Assembly (NCBI GenBank): GCA_964548585.1
Contig: CAZJRS010000015.1
Span: 1 to 50,237 of the forward strand
DNA from: Methanocella_A sp964548585
Lineage (GTDB): Archaea; Halobacteriota; Methanocellia; Methanocellales; Methanocellaceae
DNA: 50,237 bases
Direction of reading: 5' to 3'
The translations under genes were made by a program, and so were the position numbers. Shown here in pieces: positions 33,476 through 42,041 of the stretch (positions are counted from its first letter, which is position 1; each line of letters starts with the position of its first letter). The notes beneath the pieces are model-generated. The model was not told where the DNA came from. It did not search any database and saw only the letters and a list, made by a program, of their open reading frames with translations.

Positions 33476-35941
33476 ATGGCTGAAGAAAAACAGCAACCAG
33501 AGCAGCAGCAACAGGAAACCTTATTGCCGGTCAGGATCGACGAGGAGATGAAGCGCTCCTACATCGACTACGCGATGAGCGTCATCGTCGGCAGGGCACT
33601 GCCCGACGTCCGGGACGGCCTGAAGCCTGTTCACCGCCGGGTTCTCTACGGTATGTACGAGCTGGGCAACACCCACGACAAAGCCTATAAAAAATCGGCC
33701 AGAGTCGTCGGTGACGTCATGGGTAAGTACCACCCGCACGGCGACATGGCGATCTACGATACGATCGTACGAATGGTGCAGGACTTTTCCTTGCGTTACC
33801 CGCTCATCGATTGCCAGGGTAACTTCGGCAGCGTCGACGGTGACAGTGCTGCGGCAATGAGGTACACCGAAATTCGGATGGACCGGATCGCCGAAGAGAT
33901 CATCGAAGACCTCGAAAAGGACACGGTCGACTTCATCCCTAACTTCGACGAAACCCTCAAAGAGCCGGTTGTCATGCCGGCAAAACTGCCGAATCTGCTG
34001 ATCAACGGCTCATCCGGCATCGCCGTAGGCATGGCTACAAATATTCCGCCACATAACCTCTCTGAGGTTGTGGATGGAACTATTGCAATCATCGACAACC
34101 CGGATATCGCCCCGATCGATATGCTCAACTATATCAAGGGGCCGGACTTCCCGACCGCCGCGTTCATCTACGGTAAGGACGGCATCCGAGAAGCCTATCT
34201 GACAGGCCGGGGCAGTGTCAGGATGAGGGCCAGGGCCGAGATCATCGAAGAAGGTGGCAGGACAGCAATCATCGTCACCGAAATCCCTTACCAGGTGAAT
34301 AAGGCCCGGCTGATCGAAAACATCGCCGAATTAGTCAAAGACAAGAAGATCGAAGGGATCTCCGACCTGCGCGACGAGTCCGACCGGGACGGCATGCGCA
34401 TTGTCATCGAGCTCAAGAAGGCTGCCAATGCTAACGTAATCCTGAACCAGCTGTTCAAGCACACCCAGATGGAGACGACCTTTGGGGTAAACAACCTCTC
34501 GCTCGTCGACAACCAGCCGATGACGCTCAACCTGAAGGATACGATCGGCTATTTCATCAAGCACAGGCAGGAAGTCGTCACCAAGCGCAGCCAGTTCGAG
34601 CTGAAGAAAGCGCAGGCCAGAGAGCATATCCTCGCAGGCCTGTTGATCGCGCTGACGAACATCGATGATTTCGTGAAAATCATCAGAGGGTCGGCTAACG
34701 CCGACGAGGCCAAAGCAGGTCTCATGGCAAAGTACGGCCTTTCCGATGAACAGTCGAAAGCCATTCTCGACATGAGGCTCGCCCGGCTGACCGCACTCGA
34801 AAGACAAAAGATCGATGACGAGCGTGCCGAACTCTTAAAGGAGATCACCCACCTGATCGAGGTGCTGGCCAGCCCTCAGATGGTGCTGGACATCATCAAG
34901 GCCGAGCTGCTGATGCTCAAGGAAAAGTATGGCGACAGGCGGAGGACCGAGATCATCGAATCTGCAGGCGATATCGTGGATGAGGATCTCATCCCGGTGG
35001 AGGATGTAGTAGTCACGATCTCTAATACCGGCTACATCAAGCGAATGCCTCTGGATACCTATCGTACCCAGCGCCGTGGCGGAGTGGGCATCGTCGGCAT
35101 GGAAACCAAAGAAGAGGACTTTGTGGTAGACCTCTTTGTGGCATCCACGCACGACAACATCTTGTTCTTAAGCAACAAGGGCAAAGTCTACGCCTTAAAA
35201 GTCTACGAGATACCCCCCGCAGCTACCAGGCAGACCCGGGGCAAGGCGATCATCAACCTGATCAACATCGAGCCAGGCGAAGCGATCAACGCGATGATCC
35301 CGATCAAGACGTTCGACGATCAACACTTCCTGGTGATGTGCACCAGGGAGGGCACGATCAAGAAGACCGTTCTATCGGCGTTCAAGAATATCCGGTCGAG
35401 CGGCATCATCGCCATCGGCCTTTCCGAAGGCGACGAGTTGATATCGGTTAAGATGACTAATGGCGAGCAGGAAGTGCTGATCGCCACCAGGAACGGCAAG
35501 TGTAACCGCTTCTTCGAAAAAGAAGTCCGGGACACCGGCCGACAGTCCCAGGGTGTCATCGGCATCCGGCTGACCGAGAACGATCGTGTCATCGGCATGG
35601 AGATCGTAAACCCCGACCAGACCGTGCTGACGATCTGCGAGAACGGCTTCGGCAAACGCACGCCCATCGCAGACTACACCCCCCACCACCGGGGCGGACA
35701 GGGCATGATCAACATCAAGACCACGCTCCGAAACGGCGGCGTAGTCTCGATCAACAGCATCACCGGCGACGAAGAGATCGTGATCGCCAGCAAAGACGGC
35801 ATCATGATCCGCATGAACGTCACCGAGATCCCGGAGATCGGTAGAAACACCCAGGGCGTCCGCATCATGAAGATGAAGCCCGAGGATTCGGTCATGGCCG
35901 TGGCCAAGCTCGTGTCTGAGAAGAAGGAAGAAGAGATATAA
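33476..35941 (+). CDS. gyrA: DNA gyrase subunit A
   Basis: 821 residues from ATG 33476; the frame could also start at GTG 33467, which would overlap gyrB by four bases. The breakage-reunion domain has DYAMSVIVGRALPDVRDGLKPVHRR, KKSARVVGDVMGKYHPHGD and the catalytic tyrosine in AAMRYTEIRM (Y130). The C-terminal beta-pinwheel contains the GyrA box as QRRGGVG (about 527), the motif that wraps DNA and separates gyrase from topoisomerase IV, so this is a true gyrase. A short Gln-rich N-terminus (EEKQQPEQQQQE) precedes the domain. It is co-transcribed with gyrB and followed by a strong terminator. Confidence 0.98.
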   Translation: MAEEKQQPEQQQQETLLPVRIDEEMKRSYIDYAMSVIVGRALPDVRDGLKPVHRRVLYGMYELGNTHDKAYKKSARVVGDVMGKYHPHGDMAIYDTIVRMVQDFSLRYPLIDCQGNFGSVDGDSAAAMRYTEIRMDRIAEEIIEDLEKDTVDFIPNFDETLKEPVVMPAKLPNLLINGSSGIAVGMATNIPPHNLSEVVDGTIAIIDNPDIAPIDMLNYIKGPDFPTAAFIYGKDGIREAYLTGRGSVRMRARAEIIEEGGRTAIIVTEIPYQVNKARLIENIAELVKDKKIEGISDLRDESDRDGMRIVIELKKAANANVILNQLFKHTQMETTFGVNNLSLVDNQPMTLNLKDTIGYFIKHRQEVVTKRSQFELKKAQAREHILAGLLIALTNIDDFVKIIRGSANADEAKAGLMAKYGLSDEQSKAILDMRLARLTALERQKIDDERAELLKEITHLIEVLASPQMVLDIIKAELLMLKEKYGDRRRTEIIESAGDIVDEDLIPVEDVVVTISNTGYIKRMPLDTYRTQRRGGVGIVGMETKEEDFVVDLFVASTHDNILFLSNKGKVYALKVYEIPPAATRQTRGKAIINLINIEPGEAINAMIPIKTFDDQHFLVMCTREGTIKKTVLSAFKNIRSSGIIAIGLSEGDELISVKMTNGEQEVLIATRNGKCNRFFEKEVRDTGRQSQGVIGIRLTENDRVIGMEIVNPDQTVLTICENGFGKRTPIADYTPHHRGGQGMINIKTTLRNGGVVSINSITGDEEIVIASKDGIMIRMNVTEIPEIGRNTQGVRIMKMKPEDSVMAVAKLVSEKKEEEI

Positions 35942-35979
35942 GATCGCCGCCACTGGTGGCGATCTGCAACTTTTTATTT
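35941..35979 (+). terminator. Terminator of the gyrBA operon
   Basis: AGATCGCC (35941-35948) pairs with GGCGATCT (35958-35965), followed by a T5 run at 35971-35975. The hairpin overlaps the stop codon of gyrA. Confidence 0.75.
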
Positions 35980-36007
35980 AGCGCGATAACCTGTACATGG
36001 TACTGTG

Positions 36008-36215
36008 TGAACCGCAAAGGCGCAAATACGATTCACCGCAAAGGCGCTAAGGCGCAAAACCTTAACCGCAAAGGCGCAAAGGCGCAAAATTTCATTAAAA
36101 AGGGCTTATTGATCAACCAGTATCTTAAATCAATTCTTTGCGTCTTTGCGTCTTTGCGTCTTTGCGGTTCAAACAGTCCTTTGCGTCTTTGCGTCTTTGC
36201 GGTGAATAGTATTTG
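36008..36215. repeat. Inverted-repeat element of CGCAAAGG words with conserved core (copy 2)
   Basis: The left arm has three runs of ACCGCAAAGGCGC (36011-36090); the right arm repeats TTTGCGTC and ends TTTGCGGT (36136-36212). The unpaired core at 36091-36119 contains AGGGCTTATTGATCAA and is nearly identical to the core of copy 1 at 15908-15943, in the same orientation. It lies between gyrA and the glutamate synthase genes. Reading frames across it give repetitive RKGAKAQ-type peptides, which are not genes. Confidence 0.85.
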
Positions 36216-36240
36216 CGTCTTGGCTGTGAGTTCCAGGCGG

Positions 36241-36363
36241 TTGTCATCAGAGAAAGTATATCATTATCTTGCCCAACATTTTGTACGACAACGCGGTTGT
36301 ACTTCTTCTTCAAGCCCCATTGCCCGAAAAATGAGTATGCCGCAGCTAGCAAAATTTAAATAT
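36241..36363 (+). pseudogene. Possible remnant of a glutamate-synthase amidotransferase gene
   Basis: In one frame this non-repeat stretch encodes SSEKVYHYLAQHFV followed by PIARKM. The intact gene downstream encodes ESKEQLECYLAQHFV followed by IPTRKT at its residues about 73-100. Codons for the seven identical residues differ at every third position, so a recent copy is excluded. The match is short and may be chance. The gap 36216-36504 otherwise contains only the presumed promoter of the next operon. Confidence 0.25.
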
Positions 36364-36504
36364 CCATAGCGTACATAAGATTTCCCACTATCGACTCCGA
36401 TGTTCATACCCGAGGTCGAAAATAAGCTGAAAACCGCGAGTTGAAAACTGTATGATCTTGAATCACCATCTGCCAGGCAACCACGCACCAGGGGGTAATC
36501 ACCC

Positions 36505-37596
36505 GTGTTAAAGTGCGAGAGCGATCTCGGACATATCCCGTCGGGATGCGCCATTTCCGGTATCTTTAACCGGAAAGGCAAGCGCATCGACGGCACTAAG
36601 ATCATCAAGTCTATCGCCCTCATGCACGACCGTTCCAACGGTCTGGGCGGAGGCTTTGCAGCATACGGTATTTATCCGAAGTACAAGGACTACTATGCGT
36701 TCCACGTGATGCTCGACGATGAAGAGAGCAAGGAACAGCTGGAGTGCTACCTGGCACAGCACTTCGTGGTGGAAAAGGACGAAAAGATCCCGACCCGGAA
36801 GACGGAGAATATTCACAAGGCTCCGCTGCTCTGGCGGTACTTCGTCGGCGTGGACGAGAAGAAGCTGGACGATGGCGTGGACGAAGAAGACCATGTCGTC
36901 CGGCAGGTCATGCATGTCAACTCTAACATCGCCGGTGCATTCATTTCCTCCAGCGGTAAGAACATGGGCGGCTTCAAAGGTGTAGGCTACCCGGAAGACA
37001 TTGCACACTACTATAAGCTCGACGAGTACAACGCCTACCTCTGGACTGCCCACGGCAGGTTCCCCACGAACACGCCGGGCTGGTGGGGAGGGGCTCACCC
37101 GATGACGCTGCTCGACTGGTCGGTCGTGCACAACGGGGAAATATCCTCCTACGGCATCAATAAGCGATACCTGGAGATGTTCGGCTACAAGATGGAGCTG
37201 ATGACGGACACCGAGGTCATTGCATACTTATTCGATCTACTCGTAAGGCGTCACAAGCTGCCGATTCGTGTGGCAACTGCAGCCCTGGCACCTCCGTTCT
37301 GGAAGGACATCGACGCGATGCCGGCTGCCCAGAAACAGGCGTATTCGGCGCTACGGATGGTCTACGGCGGTGCGCTCATGAACGGCCCGTTCTCCATTCT
37401 CGTCGGGTTCAGGGGCGGAGTGATCGGCCTCAACGACCGTATCAAGCTAAGGCCTATGATGGCTGCAGAGAAGGATGACTTCCTGTACATGTCATCGGAA
37501 GAGGCCGGTATCAGGGTCATCGAGCCCAACCCGGATAAAGTCTGGGCACCCAAGGCAGGCACACCCGTCATCGGGCTGCTGGAGGAGGATATATAA
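36505..37596 (+). CDS. Glutamate synthase, glutamine amidotransferase domain (archaeal split type)
   Basis: 363 residues from GTG 36505. This is the class II (Ntn-type) glutaminase part of glutamate synthase as a stand-alone protein. The nucleophile is Cys15 in the sequence IPSG-CAISGIF, implying removal of a 14-residue propeptide. Further motifs are HGRFPTNTPGWWGGAHP and VVHNGEISSYGINK. It releases ammonia from glutamine and passes it to the FMN domain encoded by the next gene. The stop and the next start overlap (TAATG). Together the three genes make the archaeal equivalent of the GltB large subunit. Confidence 0.92.
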   Translation: MLKCESDLGHIPSGCAISGIFNRKGKRIDGTKIIKSIALMHDRSNGLGGGFAAYGIYPKYKDYYAFHVMLDDEESKEQLECYLAQHFVVEKDEKIPTRKTENIHKAPLLWRYFVGVDEKKLDDGVDEEDHVVRQVMHVNSNIAGAFISSSGKNMGGFKGVGYPEDIAHYYKLDEYNAYLWTAHGRFPTNTPGWWGGAHPMTLLDWSVVHNGEISSYGINKRYLEMFGYKMELMTDTEVIAYLFDLLVRRHKLPIRVATAALAPPFWKDIDAMPAAQKQAYSALRMVYGGALMNGPFSILVGFRGGVIGLNDRIKLRPMMAAEKDDFLYMSSEEAGIRVIEPNPDKVWAPKAGTPVIGLLEEDI

Positions 37597-39113
37597 TGGC
37601 TACCCAGGTACCTCCCGAGTTCTCGGTCAATATCAACGAACGTAAGTGTGTCCGGTGTAAGAAGTGCGTCAACGAGTGCGGCTTCGACGCGCTGGTCTAC
37701 AGCAAAGAATTCGACTGCATTATCGCAGACGATTCAAAGTGTGTTGCTTGTCACCGCTGCACCACCATGTGCCCGAAAAATGCCATACGCATTGAGGACA
37801 ACGCACTGGTCTACAAGTCGAACGCCAACTTCTCGGACGTCCACCGTAAGAACATTCTCAAGCAGGCGGAAACCGGCGGAATCTTGCTCGGAGCCATGGG
37901 CTGCGACCAGCCGTACCCGATCCTCTGGGATCACATGCTCATCGATGCATGTCAGGTGACCAACCCGTCCATCGACCCGTTGAGGGAACCGATGGAATTA
38001 AGGACCTTTATCGGCAGAAAGCCGGACCAGCTAGAGTTCGATGTGGATGCCAATGGCAAGATGTGTAAGCTCAAGACACAGCTGGCTCCGAACCTGAAGC
38101 TGGACTTCCCGCTGATCTTCGGTGGCATGTCCTTCGGTGCAGTCAGCTATAACGTTCACAAGTCGCTCATGATGGCGGCCCAGCGGACCGGCATCCTCAT
38201 GAATACTGGCGAAGGCGGCCTCCACAAGGACTTCTACCAGTACAAGGATAACGTCATTGTCCAGACTGCCTCCGGCCGGTTCGGGGTTCACGCGGACTAC
38301 CTGAACGCAGGCTCGGCTATCGAGATCAAGATTGGCCAGGGTGCCAAGCCGGGCATCGGCGGTCACCTGCCTGGCGAGAAGGTCAACGAAGTGATATCAC
38401 AGACCAGAATGGTCCCGGTGGGCGCCGATCTAATCTCGCCTGCACCACACCACGATATCTACTCCATCGAAGACCTCGGCCAGCTCATCTACGCGCTCAA
38501 GGAAGCCTCGAGGTATAAGGTACCCGTAGGCGTCAAAGTCGCTGCGGTCCACAACATCGCTGCCATCTGCAGCGGTATCGTCCGGGCGGGAGCTGACTTC
38601 GTGACCATTGACGGCTTCAGAGGCGGCACTGGCGCGGCACCAAAAGTCATCAGAGACAACGTGGGCATACCTATCGAGCTTGCCCTGGCAGCAGTCGATG
38701 ATCGGCTAAGGCAGGAAGGTATCCGTAACCAGGCCTCGATCATCTGCGGCGGCGGCATCAGGCAGAGCGCAGACGTGATCAAAGCGATTGCGCTGGGCGC
38801 AGATGCCGTGGCGATCGGTACATCGGCACTGATTGCGCTGGGCTGCAGAGTTTGCCAGAAGTGCAACACCAACAAGTGCTCCTGGGGCATAGCCACCCAG
38901 AACCCGAAGCTGACCGCTCGCCTGGACCCCGAAGAAGGCGCACAGCGGGTGACCAACCTGGTCAACGCCTGGAGCCACGAGACGCAAGAGGTCCTCGGAG
39001 CGCTGGGTGTGAACTCCATCGAGAGCCTCAGGGGCAGCAGAGAACGTCTCAGAGGCATAGGACTGGATGAGAAGACGCTTGAGATCCTTGGAATAAAACC
39101 TGCGGGGCGATAA
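37596..39113 (+). CDS. gltB: Glutamate synthase, FMN-binding domain with N-terminal ferredoxin
   Basis: 505 residues. The N-terminus (about 10-70) holds two [4Fe-4S] motifs, CVRCKKCVNECGF and CVACHRCTTMCPK, giving an electron input typical of archaeal enzymes. The rest is the FMN-binding TIM barrel of glutamate synthase: FGGMSFGAVSYNVHKSLM, NTGEGGLHKDFY, KIGQGAKPGIGGHLPG, TIDGFRGGTGAAP and ICGGGIRQSADVIKAIALGADAVAIG, with the 3Fe-4S-type cysteines C-x5-C-x4-C seen as CRVCQKCNTNKC. It reduces 2-iminoglutarate to glutamate. It partners with the flanking two genes. Confidence 0.94.
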   Translation: MATQVPPEFSVNINERKCVRCKKCVNECGFDALVYSKEFDCIIADDSKCVACHRCTTMCPKNAIRIEDNALVYKSNANFSDVHRKNILKQAETGGILLGAMGCDQPYPILWDHMLIDACQVTNPSIDPLREPMELRTFIGRKPDQLEFDVDANGKMCKLKTQLAPNLKLDFPLIFGGMSFGAVSYNVHKSLMMAAQRTGILMNTGEGGLHKDFYQYKDNVIVQTASGRFGVHADYLNAGSAIEIKIGQGAKPGIGGHLPGEKVNEVISQTRMVPVGADLISPAPHHDIYSIEDLGQLIYALKEASRYKVPVGVKVAAVHNIAAICSGIVRAGADFVTIDGFRGGTGAAPKVIRDNVGIPIELALAAVDDRLRQEGIRNQASIICGGGIRQSADVIKAIALGADAVAIGTSALIALGCRVCQKCNTNKCSWGIATQNPKLTARLDPEEGAQRVTNLVNAWSHETQEVLGALGVNSIESLRGSRERLRGIGLDEKTLEILGIKPAGR

Positions 39114-39114
39114 C

Positions 39115-39852
39115 ATGGTCACGATCGATGCACACGAGATGCACTACAAGGTGCTGAACGAGAAGATCCAGGCTCTTGCTGCACAGGGTGAAAAATCTAT
39201 TGTTCTGCAGAACGTCTGCGGCCAGAAGTTCATTGGCGACGGCTTGCAGGGCAAAGTAAAGATCGACATCTACGGCATTCCCGGTAACGATATGGCAGCT
39301 TTCATGGACGGCCCTGAACTGGAGATCCACTGCAATGGCCAGGACAGCATCGGCAACACCATGAATGCCGGCAAAGTGATCATCCACGGCCACGCAGGCG
39401 ATGTGATCGGATACGCCATGAGGGGCGGTAAGATCTTCATCAAGGGCGACGTGGGCTACCGGGTCGGCATTCACATGAAGGCCTACCAGGAACACATTCC
39501 CTCCATCGTAATTGGCGGCTGCGCGTGCAACTTCTTCGGCGAATACATGGCCGGCGGAGTCATGGTACTGCTAGGACTGAACAATGCCGACGGTCTCCCC
39601 ATTGCGGGCGATTATATCGGATCCGGCATGCACGGCGGTGCCATATTCATCCGCGGAGAAGTTGAAGACCGCTACCTTGCCAGAGATGTCAAGAAGCTGG
39701 AGCTCGACGAGGCCGACAAAGTACGTTTAGAAGGGCTGGTTAAAGAGTACTGCCAGTACTTTGGGTGCGACTATAAAGAGGTCATGAGCAAGAAATTTAT
39801 CAAGCTCGTGCCGAAGTCCTCCCGGCCTTATGGTAACATGTACGCTCACTGA
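39115..39852 (+). CDS. Glutamate synthase, GXGXG domain
   Basis: 245 residues made largely of the right-handed beta helix of the glutamate synthase C-terminus, recognisable by repeated glycine-rich turns (GDGLQGKVKIDIYGIPGND, NTMNAGKVIIHGHAGDVIGYAMRGGKIFIKGDVGYRVGIHM, FGEYMAGGVMVLLG). It is a structural domain that links the amidotransferase and synthase parts. It begins two bases after the previous stop. The stop codon is embedded in a tandem hairpin repeat. Confidence 0.93.
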   Translation: MVTIDAHEMHYKVLNEKIQALAAQGEKSIVLQNVCGQKFIGDGLQGKVKIDIYGIPGNDMAAFMDGPELEIHCNGQDSIGNTMNAGKVIIHGHAGDVIGYAMRGGKIFIKGDVGYRVGIHMKAYQEHIPSIVIGGCACNFFGEYMAGGVMVLLGLNNADGLPIAGDYIGSGMHGGAIFIRGEVEDRYLARDVKKLELDEADKVRLEGLVKEYCQYFGCDYKEVMSKKFIKLVPKSSRPYGNMYAH

Positions 39853-39901
39853 GGTGAGCGTCGCTCACTGAGGTGAGCGTATCACTTTTCAATCTTTTTT
39901 A
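39844..39901 (+). terminator. Duplicated hairpin terminator after glutamate synthase genes
   Basis: The 19-base unit GCTCACTGAGGTGAGCGTC occurs twice (39844-39862 and, with last base A, 39863-39881). Each unit forms a GCTCAC/GTGAGC stem with a TGAG loop. A T-rich tract follows (39886-39901). The gltB-3 stop codon lies in the first unit. Confidence 0.7.
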
Positions 39902-40071
39902 TAAAAACTACATTTCTCTTACGATAAGCCATGCAACGGTTTCACAGGAAAGGCTGAAAAAATTCCTGAAATATCTTCCAGGACTCTGGATTCTCCATAT
40001 TTACTTTAGCACTACCAATCAGGCGCTTTCTAACCAACCGATTTTTCATACTATTCTATCGTCACGAAAGT

Positions 40072-40151
40072 TTTATATACCGATTGTAACTAAGTACCTA
40101 TCGTACATAGGTACATATTTAGATTATGTGCATATAAGCTCAAAGTACCTA
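40072..40151 (+). promoter_or_regulatory. Promoter region of second ABC exporter with GTACCTA operator sites
   Basis: A TATA stretch (40072-40079) is followed by the palindrome GTACCTA-N7-TAGGTAC (40094-40114) at the expected transcription start. A further half-site GTACCTA (40145-40151) is 51 bp downstream, next to a second TATA-like element (CATATAAG, 40131-40138). This is a plausible repressor operator for the transporter at 40199. The remainder of the 346-bp gap 39882-40198 is AT-rich; an ORF at 39873-40154 is not coding. Confidence 0.5.
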
Positions 40152-40198
40152 TGATTCGTTAATATATCAAATACTATGGTACACAGGGAGCGATTCAA

Positions 40199-41161
40199 AT
40201 GACTGCCGACGAAACTCTCGTGATATGCACGAGAGGTCTCACAAAATCCTATAATGGTACACCTGTGCTAAAGTCGCTTGACCTCAAGGTCCCGAAGAAC
40301 TCTATTTTCGGTTTCCTCGGACCCAACGGCGCAGGCAAGAGCACGACCATCAAGCTGCTGCTCGGGCTGATCAAGCTCACTTCGGGCAGCGGTACCATCT
40401 TCGGGCTGGACGTCTCCAGCCAAAATGTTGAAATACGCAAGCGTACGGGCTATCTGCCTCAGAATCCCCATTACTACGATTTCATGACCGCAAGAGAAAC
40501 ACTGCGGTTCACTGCGGGCTTTTTCTATACGGGGCCTGCCAGCCTGATCGAGCAGCGTGTAGATGATACGCTGCGAATGACCGGGCTGGAGGATAAAGCC
40601 GATCGCAGGATCAAGGGCTTTTCGGGCGGAGAGCTCCAGCGCCTGGGCATCGCGCAGGCGCAGATCAATAACCCCGACCTCCTGATCCTCGATGAGCCGG
40701 CAGCCTCACTGGACCCTATGGGCCGGAGGGACGTGCTGGAAGTCATGAGGAGCCTGAAAGGCAGGACTACGATCTTCTACTCCACCCACATTCTGGACGA
40801 CGTCCAGCGCATCAGCGATACAGTCGCAATCCTCAACAAGGGAGAGCTCATCGCTCTGGCGCCGATCGAAGAGCTGCTCAATGCGAAAGAGAGCGTGGTG
40901 TATAACCTGGTGCTGAAGGGCAACGCCGCAAGCGTGAGGACACAACTGGCCGGGCAGGCATGGATTTCCTCTGTGACGTCATCCCAGAGCAATGGCTATA
41001 CTACCTGGAGCCTCACCGTCACGGATGAAGGGGCCGCGGAGAAAAAACTACTCCGGTTGCTCCTGCAGGACGATTCAGTAGAGGTGAAAGAGTTCGGCCG
41101 CAAGAAGTACGGGCTGGAAGACGTGTTTATGAAGATCGTGGAGGAAAAAAATCATGTCTGA
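40199..41161 (+). CDS. ABC-2 type transporter, ATP-binding protein
   Basis: 320 residues. Walker A GPNGAGKST, signature FSGGELQRLGIAQAQ, Walker B LLILDEPAASLDP, and the switch histidine in YSTHIL. The C-terminal 80 residues resemble the accessory domain of NatA/CcmA-type exporters. It follows GGGAG about nine bases before its ATG. The permease gene overlaps its end by eight bases, so expression is coupled. It appears to be controlled through the GTACCTA sites upstream. The substrate is unknown. Confidence 0.92.
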   Translation: MTADETLVICTRGLTKSYNGTPVLKSLDLKVPKNSIFGFLGPNGAGKSTTIKLLLGLIKLTSGSGTIFGLDVSSQNVEIRKRTGYLPQNPHYYDFMTARETLRFTAGFFYTGPASLIEQRVDDTLRMTGLEDKADRRIKGFSGGELQRLGIAQAQINNPDLLILDEPAASLDPMGRRDVLEVMRSLKGRTTIFYSTHILDDVQRISDTVAILNKGELIALAPIEELLNAKESVVYNLVLKGNAASVRTQLAGQAWISSVTSSQSNGYTTWSLTVTDEGAAEKKLLRLLLQDDSVEVKEFGRKKYGLEDVFMKIVEEKNHV

Positions 41162-41999
41162 AGTACAACAACCGACTCGTAAGTCGGATCCGACTCTTAA
41201 GTCGGATCCGACTCTTAAGTCGGCATCCGCCACCGGGTGGACGACCGGTCTGGGCAATATGCTAAAGAAGGAAAACTGGGTCTGGTGGGGCACCAGAAAA
41301 TGGCTGATTCAGACGATTGTCTGGACGGCCATCGTCACAGGCTTAATCACCATACTGTTATACATCATGACCGTATTTCAAGATGAAGCGACAAAGGCTG
41401 CTTCCAGCATCGGCGAATCCGGAATTCAGCTCTTCTTCAGCCTTTCGGCTTTCGTCATGGTCTTCGGTATCATCATCCTGACGCACGATGTCATCCTCAA
41501 GGAGCGGGAATCAGGTACTGCCGAATGGGTGCTATCCAAGCCGCTCTCGAGAAAAGCGTTCGTCCTGTCCAAGTTGATCGCCAGTACGATCGGGATCACT
41601 CTGATCATCGTGCTGTTGCAGGGTGCGTTGTCGTACGCTGTGATCTCTCTGTACAATGGCAGTCCTATCGCTCTGCTGTCATTCGCCGGAGGCCTTGCCC
41701 TTATCTGGCTGGCGTGCATGTTTTACCTGACCATGCTGCTATTTCTCGGAACGCTGACCACTTCCCGGGGTGTCGTGCTGGGGGCTCCGATCGGCTTCTA
41801 CCTGCTCGGTAGCATAGTACCTATGATCGTGAAGGAGTCGGTCTACGTGATGCCGTGGAAGCTAGGTGATATCGCCGCAGTGATCGCCCTGGGTTCAGCA
41901 CTGCCCGTGGAAATGTTGCTACCGGTAGGAGCTACAGTCGTCTGGATTGTCATCTTCCTGGCCGGCGCACTGTGGAGAATAGAAAAACTGGAGATCTAA
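41154..41999 (+). CDS. ABC-2 type transporter, permease
   Basis: 281 residues, about six transmembrane helices. The block ILTHDVILKERESGTAEWVLSKPLSRKAFVLSKLI is the conserved ABC-2 coupling region. The cytosolic N-terminus is unusual: it contains two copies of the six-residue unit KSDPTL plus part of a third, encoded by an 18-bp tandem palindromic repeat (41181-41229). The eight-base overlap with the ATPase gene indicates one operon. The pair parallels the exporter at 12664-14461 but is more distant in sequence. Confidence 0.9.
   Translation: MSEVQQPTRKSDPTLKSDPTLKSASATGWTTGLGNMLKKENWVWWGTRKWLIQTIVWTAIVTGLITILLYIMTVFQDEATKAASSIGESGIQLFFSLSAFVMVFGIIILTHDVILKERESGTAEWVLSKPLSRKAFVLSKLIASTIGITLIIVLLQGALSYAVISLYNGSPIALLSFAGGLALIWLACMFYLTMLLFLGTLTTSRGVVLGAPIGFYLLGSIVPMIVKESVYVMPWKLGDIAAVIALGSALPVEMLLPVGATVVWIVIFLAGALWRIEKLEI
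41173..41229. repeat. 18-bp tandem palindromic repeat inside the permease gene
   Basis: AAGTCGGATCCGACTCTT occurs at 41181-41198 and 41199-41216, with partial copies on either side (41173-41180 and 41217-41229). Each full unit contains the perfect palindrome AGTCGGATCCGACT. The repeat stays in frame and encodes KSDPTL. Confidence 0.85.
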
Positions 42000-42001
42000 A
42001 T

Positions 42002-42029
42002 AAAGGGGGTAATTGCCCCTTTTATCTCT
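42002..42029 (+). terminator. Terminator of the second ABC exporter operon
   Basis: AAAGGGG (42002-42008) pairs with CCCCTTT (42016-42022), followed by TTATCTCTT. It starts just after the permease stop and lies between convergent genes. Confidence 0.65.
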
Positions 42030-42041
42030 TCTACCTAAGGC

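Noticed and set aside
35956..36369. ORF with RKGAKAQ and RLCVFA repeats
   Set aside because: It is a translation through the CGCAAAGG inverted-repeat element; this type of peptide arises in any genome with these repeats and does not show coding features. Only its last part is discussed, as a possible gene remnant.
39873..40154. 93-codon ORF in front of the second ABC exporter
   Set aside because: It lies in AT-rich promoter DNA and has no recognisable protein character; the operator palindrome lies inside it.
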